Program-made: the position numbers and the translations under genes
Notes under the pieces: model-generated
Told to the model about the DNA's origin: nothing
Seen by the model: the letters and a program-made list of their open reading frames with translations, nothing else
Databases searched by the model: none
Origin: Choricystis sp. odSpoLacu1
Lineage: Eukaryota; Chlorophyta; Trebouxiophyceae
Direction: 5' to 3'
Assembly: GCA_958009055.1 (NCBI GenBank)
Contig: OY253657.1
Span: forward strand, 1 to 64,000
DNA length: 64,000 nt
Shown: positions 50,268-59,047 of the stretch, piece by piece
Numbering within the stretch: position 1 is the stretch's first letter
How the letters are laid out: each line of letters starts with the position of its first letter

Positions 50268-50472
50268 TGGGATGAGTGTGTGTTGTGTGTGCTTGCGGGT
50301 GTGTGTAGAAGGCGGTGGACACGCCGCACGGGGGCCCAATGCGCGCCAGAAAAGAGGTGTGGGAGGGTAACGACGCGGCGGGTGTGTGTGTTTTGTTTCA
50401 AGGGCTGACGATTTTAACTTTGATACACGAAAAAACAGAAGATCCAAACACACAATCACACGCTCTCCATCT

Positions 50473-50946
50473 TCACTGCCCGCCCGCCGACGCGCGGGCC
50501 ACCAGGTCGCGCACCGGGGGCGGCTGAGCGCGCGCGCCGGGCGCGGTCGCGTCGCGCAGCGGCGGAACGACTATCGGCAACGCGAGACCGATGCCGCCGA
50601 TGATGAAGGACCACACGATGATGGGTTCCTGTTGTGTGGGTGTCGGGAGGGTGTGAGGGCGGAGCAGGGAGTGTTTTCTTGCGTTCGTGTGTGTGTATGC
50701 TGCCTCTCCCCCCCAGCGCGCCGTGCTCGCCCTGGTTTTCATGCACACGCGACAGTTTGTGCACACGCAGCTGGGGGCGCGTGGGAGAGTAGCCGGCAGG
50801 CGAGCAACGCGGCCGCGGCTTTGCACCCCCATCCGCGCGCCCTTCCCCTCCCTCCCCTCGCCCGCCGCCGTTGCCAGCGCCCGCGGCCGTCGCACGCACT
50901 CACACACACGCACCCTGTGCATCCAGTGGCGGAGGAAGCCGGCCAT
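50473..50946 (-). CDS. NDUFA3: Complex I B9/NDUFA3-like subunit
   Basis: Small two-exon gene, 50946-50914 and 50628-50473, encoding 62 residues. The joined start MAGFLRHWMHREPIIVWSFI matches NDUFA3 (B9), an accessory membrane-arm subunit of mitochondrial NADH dehydrogenase. Animal members read FLKNAWDKEPVLVVSF in this region. One transmembrane helix (IIVWSFIIGGIGLALPIVV) is followed by a short hydrophilic tail shorter than in animals. The phase-0 join falls exactly between the basic N-terminus and EP, and neither exon alone is recognisable. It is divergent from ZC3H15 by 170 bp. Identification rests on a short motif plus topology. Confidence 0.75.
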   Translation of the reverse strand: MAGFLRHWMHRVRVCECVRRPRALATAAGEGREGKGARMGVQSRGRVARLPATLPRAPSCVCTNCRVCMKTRASTARWGGEAAYTHTNARKHSLLRPHTLPTPTQQEPIIVWSFIIGGIGLALPIVVPPLRDATAPGARAQPPPVRDLVARASAGGQ

Positions 50947-51116
50947 GGTGTGGGCTTGATTTTTTGGGGCGCAGCCAGAAAGGAAAGAAGAGTGACGACG
51001 AACACAGCACTCGATTTCTTTCGCGTCGTTTCTCCAATCGCCTCGCCGCCGGGCTCCACCCTCACCGCACCGGCGGCGGCCACACCCTCGCATTCACCGC
51101 CCTCTATTCTCGCACC
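50947..51116. promoter_or_regulatory. 170-bp divergent promoter, NDUFA3-like / ZC3H15
   Basis: Start codons 170 bp apart; no TATA box or repeats seen. Confidence 0.45.
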
Positions 51117-52631
51117 ATGGCGCCCAAACCCGACCGCCAGAAAAAGGCGCAGGACAAGGCCAAACAATCGGCGCGCCAAAAGGTGAGCGAGGGACGGGGT
51201 TGGCAAAGCGTCGTGGCGAGACGCGGCACCGATCTGCCACCGCACGCGCGGGGTGGCGGGTGCATCGAGGCAGGGGGTCGTGGCGAGAGGGGCGGGTGCG
51301 GGTGGGAGAGACGAGGGAGGCGAGAGAGCGGCGCAGGGGATCGACGAATCGACGGCCCGGAAAAAAAAACAAACCCACCCACCCAACCTACCTGCCACCC
51401 CACCCACCCCCCACAGGTCGTGGAAGACAAGACGTTTGGCCTGAAGAACAAGAAGAAGAGCGCCAAAGTGCAGAGGTGAGTTTGGGAGTGGCGGAGGGCG
51501 TGCGTGTTTTCGACGGCGTTTCGTTTCTTCCGCTGGCTGCCGCCCCCTGTCTCTCCACCTCCACCCCACGCACCGACTGAATGACACATACACACCTTGA
51601 CGACACCCCCACCCACCCATCCACCCAGCTACGTCCAAAACCTGCAAAAGGCGGCCGCCCCCCAAAAGACCAACCCTGAAGCCGTCAAAAAAGCCAAGAA
51701 GGCGGCTGAAGAGGAGCGCCAGAAAGAACTGGCCGCCCTGTTTGCGCAGGCCATCAAGCAGCCCAAGGTGCCGGCTGGGGTGGACCCCAAGTCGGTGCTG
51801 TGCGAATTCTTCAAGCATGGGCAGTGCACCAAAGGGTTCAAGTGCAAATACTCGCACGACCTCAACATCGAGCGCAAGACGGCCAAAGTCGACCTGTTCA
51901 CCGACCGGCGGGAGGGTGGGGAAGACGAGGAAGGGATGGAGGACTGGGACCAGGACAAGCTGGAAAAGGTGGTCAACCAAAAGCACGGCGCGGAGGCCTC
52001 AGGCCCCACCACCAACCGCACCAACATCATCTGCAAATACTTCCTGGATGCCGTGGAGAAGCGGCAGTACGGCTGGTTCTGGCAGTGCCCCAACGGCAAC
52101 AAAGACTGCAAGTATCGGCACGCGCTGCCGCCCGGGTATGTGCTGAAATCCCAGATGGCGGAACTCCTGGCCGCGGAAGCCGCCTCTGCGCCCTTCGTCG
52201 AGGAATCCATCGAAGCTGAACGCGCCAAGGTGGACGCCAAGACGCCGGTGACGGAGGCCGTGTTTGCGGAGTGGCGTGCGCGGGAAGCGAAAGTGAAGGA
52301 AGCGGCAGAGGCTGAAAAGGCCGCTGCACGCCGCGTCAAGGGCACGCTGACCGGCCGCGAAGTGTTTGGCCTGGAAGGATTTGTGGCTGAGGACGACGCA
52401 GGCGCGGCGGGCGGGTATGAGCGGGAGCGGGATGAGGAGGCGGAGATCGCGGCGGTCGCCGCGGCCGCGACCGCGGCGGAAGCCGACGCGAGAGCCGCGG
52501 CGGCGGCGGGGGCGGGGGCTTCAGCCCAACCCTCTGCCGCGGCCCTGGCTGAAGCTGAGGATCTGTTTGACGGGGACGACGACGACGATTTGGAAGCGAT
52601 CGAGGCGGCCCTGGCCTCTGCGAAGGTGTGA
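51117..52631 (+). CDS. ZC3H15: ZC3H15/DFRP1-like CCCH zinc-finger protein
   Basis: Exons 51117-51182, 51417-51475 and 51629-52631 encode 375 residues. DFRP1 (Tma46 in yeast) binds and stabilises the DRG1 GTPase and associates with ribosomes. The start MAPKPDRQKKAQDKAKQSAR, then KVVEDKTFGLKNKKKSAKVQ and the join into SYVQNLQ, are classic. Two CCCH fingers follow: LCEFFKHGQCTKGFKCKYSH (about residues 97-116) and ICKYFLDAVEKRQYGWFWQC continuing to KYRH. The DRG-binding region is at about residues 220-300 (TPVTEAVFAEWRAREAKVKE and later LTGREVF). The tail is Ala-rich and acidic. All three exons keep the family's colinearity. Confidence 0.95.
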
Positions 52632-52715
52632 GCGTTGAGCGCTGCATGTTTGTTTTTTGTTGTGGGAGAGTTCTACCTGTGCCCCTCCCCACCCTCCACC
52701 CATCCTGCCAAGCTC

Positions 52716-52720
52716 TGTAA
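52716..52720 (+). terminator. Putative TGTAA polyadenylation signal for ZC3H15
   Basis: TGTAA 85 nt after the stop codon, followed by an A-rich stretch and about 125 nt before the next start codon. Confidence 0.5.
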
Positions 52721-52845
52721 AAACAATGCTTTGATTTTGGTACAGTCGGTATTGCTGCAAAAGAAAGACGGGCGGTTTGGGGAGGGTGATGAAACAACGA
52801 AAAACAAAAAGAAAACACACACTCTGCCCAAAAAACATCATCATC

Positions 52846-54309
52846 ATGCGCCGCCCCTCGCCGCCCCGCCCCGGCGGCGGGCGGGGCGCCGCCTCCATCC
52901 CCTCCTCCCTCACCCTGGCCATCGCGGTCGGCGTAGTCGTCGGCCTGGCCCTCGGCGCGGCCGACGCGGCGGTGCGGCGCGGCGGCGCAGTAGCGGCCGC
53001 GGCGCGGGGGGAGCTGGTGGCGCGGGTGGGGAGCCAGGTGAGTTTAGGAGTGTTGTGTGTGAGAGAGAGAGGGAGGAGAGGCGTGGTGGGCGCTCGCACC
53101 GACGCCCAATGCCCCCCATCCCCACAGCGCGCCGCGCTCGCCGCCGCCCAGCGCGCCCGCGACGACGCCCTCACCCGCCTGGAAGACGCCACCGCCGCCC
53201 TGGCCAATGTCACAACCGCCCGAGATGCTGCCCAGGGCGAGCTGGCGGCCGCCCACGCGGCGGCGGCGGCGTCTGCGGCTGCCGCGTCCACAGCAGCGAC
53301 CGACCGAGACGCCGCGCGCGCAGAGGCGGCCGCCGTGCGTTCTGCTGCCGCGGGCGGGGAGACACCCCTACCCCACGTGCTGGACCGACACACCCCGTGG
53401 CCTCGATCGGCGGAGCGGGATGCGCAAGACCCAGAGCTGGCGGCCATTCTGCGCCGCGTCGCACCCACAGGCGAAGTCCTGGCCACCGTCGCCGCCGGCG
53501 CCTACGCCGCCCCGGGCGGCATGCTGGCCACGTGGGCGACGTGCGTGACCCGCCTGGCCAACGTGTCGAACGCGCTCGTCATCGCGCTGGATGATGGGGC
53601 GGCAGCTGCGGCAGCAGACGCGGGGCTCACTGCCTGGCGCGTCGACGCCCCCATCCCCACAGCCCAGGCCGCCGCGGGAGCCAACCACGCCACGTCCGCC
53701 CTCAAGTTTGGGCTGGTGGCTCGCGTGCTGGCCCTGGGCTATGCTGTCCTGCTGTCGGATGTGGACGTGGTGACGTTTAAGGATCCGTTTGCCGAAGGGT
53801 CTGGTTTGTACCGCGATTCAGACGTTTCCGCCATGTCTGACGGCACCACCCCCGCCACCGCCTACGGCTACGACGACGTGGACGACGACCCTGCCATGGG
53901 GTGGGCACGGTACGCGCACTCGACGCGCGTGTTTGCGCTGAACTCGGGCCTGTTTTATGTGCGCCCGACGCGGGCGGCAGTGCAAGCGATGCAGCGTGTC
54001 GCCACCCGAGCCGCCTCCGAAGCCGTGTGGGACCAAGCCCTGTTCAATGAAGTGTTGTTGAGGCCGTCGGCGGGTCAGTACGTGGCCACTGGGGCGACTG
54101 TGCGTGTGCTGGAGATTGAAAGGTTTATGAACTCCAGAGTCTTGTTCACGCGCGTGCGGCACGACACAACATCCAATCCTCGCCACCATCTGCCCACCAT
54201 GCTGCACGTCAACTACCACCCGGACAAACACCCCCGCATGCTGGCCGCGGTGGCGTGGTATGGGGGGGAGGAGGGCGCGCTGGACGCGTTCCCCGACGGG
54301 AGCGAGTGA
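52846..54309 (+). CDS. RRA-type arabinosyltransferase (GT77-like), type II membrane protein
   Basis: Exons 52846-53037 and 53128-54309 give 457 residues. A short basic cytosolic end precedes one membrane anchor (about residues 21-42), then an Ala-rich coiled coil and the glycosyltransferase domain. The domain reads ANHATSALKFGLVARVLALG, then VLLSDVDVVTFKDPF with the metal-binding Asp275-Val-Asp277. Next are YRDSDVSAMSDGTTPATAYG, GWARYAHSTRVFALNSGLFY, WDQALFNEVL, HVNYHPDKHPRM and the end DAFPDGSE. These are the signature blocks of Arabidopsis RRA proteins, which add the second arabinose to hydroxyproline-linked chains on extensins in the Golgi. A green alga with hydroxyproline-rich matrix proteins would use it the same way. 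Confidence 0.92.
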   Translation: MRRPSPPRPGGGRGAASIPSSLTLAIAVGVVVGLALGAADAAVRRGGAVAAAARGELVARVGSQVSLGVLCVRERGRRGVVGARTDAQCPPSPQRAALAAAQRARDDALTRLEDATAALANVTTARDAAQGELAAAHAAAAASAAAASTAATDRDAARAEAAAVRSAAAGGETPLPHVLDRHTPWPRSAERDAQDPELAAILRRVAPTGEVLATVAAGAYAAPGGMLATWATCVTRLANVSNALVIALDDGAAAAAADAGLTAWRVDAPIPTAQAAAGANHATSALKFGLVARVLALGYAVLLSDVDVVTFKDPFAEGSGLYRDSDVSAMSDGTTPATAYGYDDVDDDPAMGWARYAHSTRVFALNSGLFYVRPTRAAVQAMQRVATRAASEAVWDQALFNEVLLRPSAGQYVATGATVRVLEIERFMNSRVLFTRVRHDTTSNPRHHLPTMLHVNYHPDKHPRMLAAVAWYGGEEGALDAFPDGSE

Positions 54310-54551
54310 AGAGTGAAAAGGAGGCTGAGAGAGAGAGGGGGGAAGGGAAAGTAGTGTGTGTGGGTGTGTGTGTGAGTAGATCAGTGGTTTCTTTGTGGTG
54401 TGTGGGGGTGGGGAGGGCGCGGTTTCGGGAGGAGAAGAGCGTCGGGGAAGGCTGGTCGACACTCTGTCGAGCTGTGCGACTTCTGCCTCCCCCCGCAACC
54501 GCACCCCAAAACCACCATGCTCTCCCCGTCTCCACACACCCGCTCGTGTGC

Positions 54552-56407
54552 ATGACCCTCCTGTCACTGCCGGGCACTGACATCCGGCGCGTCGCGGGCC
54601 AGGCGCCCCTCGCCCCCTCGCCAATGTCGAGCAGCGACGCCGCGTGCGGCTCGCCGCCCGCGTCCGAGGGCGGCGCCCCCGACGTGCAGCCTGTGCGCGT
54701 GGTGGTGAGGTTGAGGCCGTTGAGGTAAGAGGGAAGGGAGGAATGCGCGTTTTTCGTGGGGTGGACAGGCTGAGGGCCACCACACTAGCACACGACCCCC
54801 CTCCCCACCACCTCCCCACCACCTCCCCACCGCCTCCCCACCACCTCCCCACCACCCACAGCCCCACCGAGCTCGCCCGCGGTGACACCGTCACCTGGAC
54901 GGTGACACCCCCCGCCTCCGTGGCCCCCGCCCCGGGCGCCCGCCCCCGGCGCGGCGTGAGCGCGACAGGGTTTGCGGCCGTGCTGCCGCCGTCCGCGACC
55001 AACGCCGACGCCGCAGCGGCAGCGGGCGTGGTCGACGCAGGCGCCGCCCTGCTCACCGGCCGCAACGTCGCGTGCCTCGTCTACGGCGCGACTGGGTCGG
55101 GCAAGACGCACACCATGCTGGGGCGGGGTGGGCTCGCGTCGGTGGCCGCAGCGTCGCTGTTTGATGCTGTTGCGTCCGCCGGCCTGGCCTCCATCGCCAC
55201 CATCACCCTGTCCTTCATAGAGCTGTACAACGAGCGCCCGCGCGACCTGCTGGCTGGGTGGTCCACAGCACCACTTCCACGCCGCTCCCTCGCCCCTGCC
55301 CCCACCCTGCCCGTGCGCCCCTGCTCCACCGCGGGCGCCATCGTGGCGGGCGCCACCCGTGTGCGGCTGACGAGTGCAACGGAGGCGGCCGCCGCCATCA
55401 CCGCGGGCGCCACCGCGCGCGCGGCCGCGCCCACGCCACGCAACGCGGCATCCTCTCGATCCCACGCCCTGCTGACGCTGGCGCTGGAGGTGCCGGCGTC
55501 GGAGTCACGCGGCCGGGGCATGCACGCCACCCTGACGCTGGCTGATTTGGCGGGGTCAGAGTCGGGGGCGACCGCGCCGCGCGGACGGGAGCGGCGGGCG
55601 GAGGGGGCTGCCGTCAACAAATCACTCCTCGCCCTTGGCGCCGTCGTGGACGCGCTGGGGGCGGCCGCTGAGGATGCAGCGGCGCGCCGTCCCCCCCGCC
55701 CCCGACACGTGCCGTGGCGCGACTCCAAGCTGACGCGGTTGCTGGAGGGCGCGCTGTCTCGGTCGGGGGCGCGCGTTGCTTTGGTTGCCACTCTCGCCCC
55801 GGGAGACGCGGACGCGGGGGAGAGCGCATCCACGCTCTCGTTTGCGGCGAGAGCGGCGAGGGTGCCGGTGGTGAGCCACGTGGTGAGCGCGCGGGAGGGC
55901 GTGGCGCCGGCGCGGGGCGGTGGCGAGCGTGCCTCCCCAGCCGCGCTGTCTGACACCCAGCTAGCCCTGGACGCAACCCGAGCCGAGGTGGATGCTCTGC
56001 ACGCTGCCGTCGCCACGGTGGCGAGGCTGGAGGCGCGCGTGGCGGCGCTGGAGGCGTCCGTTGAGCGCAGCTCGCCCGCGCAGCCGCGCTCGCCGCGCGC
56101 TGCCGCGGTGCTGTCCACGCCGAGGCGGTCGCCGCTGCGGTGGTGGCGAAAAGAGGGGGCGCCCGCTGATGACGCGGCTGCCTCATCGTGCTGGCCGGCG
56201 TCGCCACCGCCGACACAGCGGCGGCACGAGCCCGCGTCGCCCCTCACCCCACCTCCCCCCCCGCGCCCTCCCCCCATCAACGTGCCCGCCGCCAGCCAGC
56301 TGGCCCGGCTATCGCCCGCCTCCCTGGACGCGCTGGCCACCGACCTGGCGGCTGCCGCCGAGCGAGTGCGGGTGGAGGCGGCGCGGCGAGCGCGGCGGCA
56401 GGCTTAG
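54552..56407 (+). CDS. Kinesin motor protein, possibly kinesin-10-like
   Basis: Exons 54552-54724 and 54862-56407 encode 572 residues; the first join completes VVVRLRPLSP. Motor motifs: P-loop GATGSGKT (about residues 133-140), switch I NAASSRSHALLTL, switch II LADLAGSE, VNKSLLALGAVVDAL and PWRDSKLTRLLEGAL. The motor is N-terminal and compact, with several Ala/Gly-rich loops. A short coiled coil (about 425-460) and a Pro/Ser-rich tail follow. The switch II to L12 spacing and the small size recall kinesin-10 (Kid/KIF22), a chromosome-arm motor. I see no helix-hairpin-helix DNA-binding motif, so the subfamily is uncertain. An alternative ATG at 54624 would shorten the N-terminus by 24 residues. 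Confidence 0.88.
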
Positions 56408-56762
56408 TGTGTGTGTTTTGTTGCGTGTTTTGTTTCGAAGAGAGAGCACTTGTGTGAACCAACGTGACGACCCCGTCCCCCCCACCTTTTTTTCTCTCAA
56501 GGCGTTTAGACAAGGCAGGGCGATGTAGCGGGAGCTGGTTTCATGTGCACACACACATGCGCGCGCGCACACTCACTGGGGGGGGGTGGGGGGCAAGCAC
56601 ATAGGGTATGGGGGAAGGGAACGTGGCGGAGCATGCCCAACTCTCCAGGGTAGGCAGGAGGCAGGGAAAGGGGTGGTAGGAGCCGGGGACGACACGCCAG
56701 GGGGGGCCGGCTCGACGAAATGAAACATAAAATGATCGGGGGTCTCTCCTCTCACCCACACA
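56408..56762. other. Convergent intergenic region
   Basis: 355 bp between the kinesin and expansin A stop codons. It contains a CA repeat near 56550-56575 and a G-run near 56580. No gene seen. Confidence 0.5.
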
Positions 56763-58208
56763 TCAAGCCGACGGCGCTCCCTGTCGTCTCGGCTGCTGCG
56801 CGGGGCGCCCGTACCAGGGCGCGCGGGGGGCCTGGTTGGCGCCCCCCGCGCCTCCGACCGCGGGCGGCGCGCGCCACCCCGCGCCGCCGGTGTTGGGGGC
56901 GCCGGATGGGGCGGCTGACGCGGACGGCGGCGCCCACGCGCCACTCACAGAGCCCCCACTGGCGCCGCCCCCGATGACCAGGTCGTCCACGCAGGCAGAG
57001 ATGTAGTCGTTGGGGCCGGCGTGTGAAAACCCGATGCCCGTGATGTCCCCCCACGCCCCACACCCAAACTCGGCCAGCGGAATCGAGTAGGAGAACCAGC
57101 CACCCGCCAGCTGGCCGTCGGGCTTGCGGGAGGCGGTGAAGACTTGGCCACAGAAGGATTCGGCGCCGTCTGACCCGCGGATCAGGTAGACTTTGAGAGG
57201 GGGCACGCTGCCCGCCGGCGACGCACCAAACTTGAGCACAGAATCGTCAGCTTTCAGGTTAAACGAAATTTTGGACGCGCCCGCAAAGGGTTGGTAGCCC
57301 GACTTTTCGCACCCGCGGCAGATCCAGCGCATGCCGCCTTCCGGGAGGAGCGACACACAGGCCGCGGGCGACCCGTCGGGGCCCTGCTTGGCGTCAAACA
57401 CTTGGTACCCGGGCTTCCACGTTTGCCACGACCAGCCAGGGGAGGGGCCGTCCTTGTAGATGGTTTTTGAGATCGACCCCGGGAGGTAGGGCAGGCTCCG
57501 TTTGGTGTCGCAATCAATCGGCCTGAACTCGATCGGCATCACGCCATACAGCGGGTGGGCCAGCTTCTCAAACGCCCAGTAGGACAGGTCAAAGTGGGCG
57601 ACCGTCGACGCGGCAGCACACCAGGGCGAGTTGGGGTTGGGGGGGCACGAGTCGACGATGCGCACCCAGGTGGTGGTGCTGTTGGACCAGCAGACGGCGC
57701 CCTGCAGGCCTTCAGCTTCCCAGGGGTTGCCCGGCCACGTGCGCCCCTGGCCATCCTTCAGGCTGGTGTCGTACTTGGGCATGTAGAAGTGGTCCGGCGT
57801 TTTGAAGGGGGTCATGGCACCCGACGAGTCGGTGAAATCCTTGGGCACGACGCCCTGCTTGCACCGAATCTCGTAGCAGCGGCCGCACGACCCCGGGAAG
57901 TCGGGGTTGACGTCGGCGGCGGCAGCGGCGTACGTCTGGTCAAAGGGCAGGTCTTGAGGGCGAATCTTGTCGACGCCCTGCGGTTTGTTGAAGTAGCCAC
58001 AGCTGCCGTAGTGCAGGTCGCCATAGGAGCCGGGGCCGCGGATGCGTTCAAAGGTGGAGACGAGCTCGTCACTGGCGCCGAAGAAGGTGGCGCGGCCCGA
58101 GTACCATCCGTCGTGCGAAACGGTGACGACGCCCGCGCGCGCAGAGGGGGTGAGCGCGGCCGCCAGGGCCACCGCCACCAGGGACAGGGCGGCGGTGGGG
58201 GAGGGCAT
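56763..58208 (-). CDS. Expansin-like secreted protein A (intronless) with C-terminal sugar-binding-like module
   Basis: Single exon, 481 residues. Signal peptide MPSPTAALSLVAVALAAALTPSARA. The double-psi beta-barrel domain contains GWYSGRATFFGA, SCGYFNKP, DFPGSCGRCYEIRC and WVRIVDSCPPNPNSPWC. HFDLSYWAFEKLAHPLYGVM carries the HFD motif. Expansins loosen wall polysaccharides without hydrolysis. The usual D2/CBM63 domain is not obvious. Instead about 150 residues follow containing SLLPEGGMRWICRGCEKSGY, VYLIRGSDG and SACVDDLVIG, which look like a beta-sandwich carbohydrate-binding module. The tail is Ala/Pro/Gly-rich. It is paralogous to expansin B, whose coding region has three introns. The true function (expansin versus endoglucanase-like GH45 relative) needs activity data. 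Confidence 0.82.
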   Translation of the reverse strand: MPSPTAALSLVAVALAAALTPSARAGVVTVSHDGWYSGRATFFGASDELVSTFERIRGPGSYGDLHYGSCGYFNKPQGVDKIRPQDLPFDQTYAAAAADVNPDFPGSCGRCYEIRCKQGVVPKDFTDSSGAMTPFKTPDHFYMPKYDTSLKDGQGRTWPGNPWEAEGLQGAVCWSNSTTTWVRIVDSCPPNPNSPWCAAASTVAHFDLSYWAFEKLAHPLYGVMPIEFRPIDCDTKRSLPYLPGSISKTIYKDGPSPGWSWQTWKPGYQVFDAKQGPDGSPAACVSLLPEGGMRWICRGCEKSGYQPFAGASKISFNLKADDSVLKFGASPAGSVPPLKVYLIRGSDGAESFCGQVFTASRKPDGQLAGGWFSYSIPLAEFGCGAWGDITGIGFSHAGPNDYISACVDDLVIGGGASGGSVSGAWAPPSASAAPSGAPNTGGAGWRAPPAVGGAGGANQAPRAPWYGRPAQQPRRQGAPSA

Positions 58209-59047
58209 GGGTGGTGTGGGGGGTGCTCCCTTGTTTCCTGGGTTGGGGAGGGTGGTGGGGAGGCGGGGTGAGCGGAAGTACCGCGTCGGCAGCGTTTGTG
58301 AGGCGCCAGCTTGCATCGGGTGTGATTGGGGAGGAACGCGCTGCGGGCACTCGCGCCCCCCTCCCCACACCCCGTCTGCCCGTCCAGCCAATGTCACGCA
58401 TGCCCGTGCACCGATAATGTCACGCATGCCCGTGCATCGATAGAGCGTGCAAAAGTGCGCACAGCCCTGCCCGGGCGGCCGGGACTGAGGGCCTTCATTG
58501 GCTGCGGGCGGACTTTCCGCCTGGCGCCGCACGCCCCCTCCCCGGCCGCGCACGCACCGATCGCTGCCCCCAACGCACGCACCTGGTGCACGCTTGCCGC
58601 GATGTGGAGGAAGAGAAGGGTGTGGAGGACTGAGTGAAGTGTGGGGGGGGCGTGGGGAGCCGCACAACACAAACCAACCCCACTGGAGTGACGGCTTCCC
58701 TGCTTTCCTCTGTTTTGGCGCAACTGGTTGCTTCCACGCTGGCTGCAGCCCACGATCGAGTGCTGCACCAATGCGGGGACGGCTCATGATGTCCCCAAAT
58801 ATTGTCAGGAGGCGGCGTTGGGGGGACCCGCGCCGCTGACCTGCAGCCTAGCCAAAAAACGCAAACACACGTTACCGTCCCCCCACCGCCCACCATGGTC
58901 AACATGCCATCCAGCAACAGCGCGATGATTTCAAACAAATCAGCAAATAAGAGAAAGGAAAAGATGATGAAGAAACCCTCCACACGCTCACACACTTCTC
59001 ACGGGGAAAAATAGGAAAGAAAAAAATCGCTCACCCACACTCAACTC
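58209..59047. promoter_or_regulatory. Upstream region of expansin A
   Basis: 839 bp between the expansin A start and the expansin B stop, both minus strand. It carries a 26-bp tandem repeat (separate entry). The rest is GC-rich on the left and AT-richer at 58880-59040, the expansin B 3' end. No gene is supported. Confidence 0.5.
58390..58441. repeat. Two 26-bp tandem repeats upstream of expansin A
   Basis: Copies at 58390-58415 and 58416-58441 differ at one base (CACCGAT versus CATCGAT). Each contains TGTCACGCATGCCCGTGC with a central GCATGC palindrome. They lie 182 bp upstream of the expansin A start codon, a likely transcription-factor site position. Confidence 0.9.
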
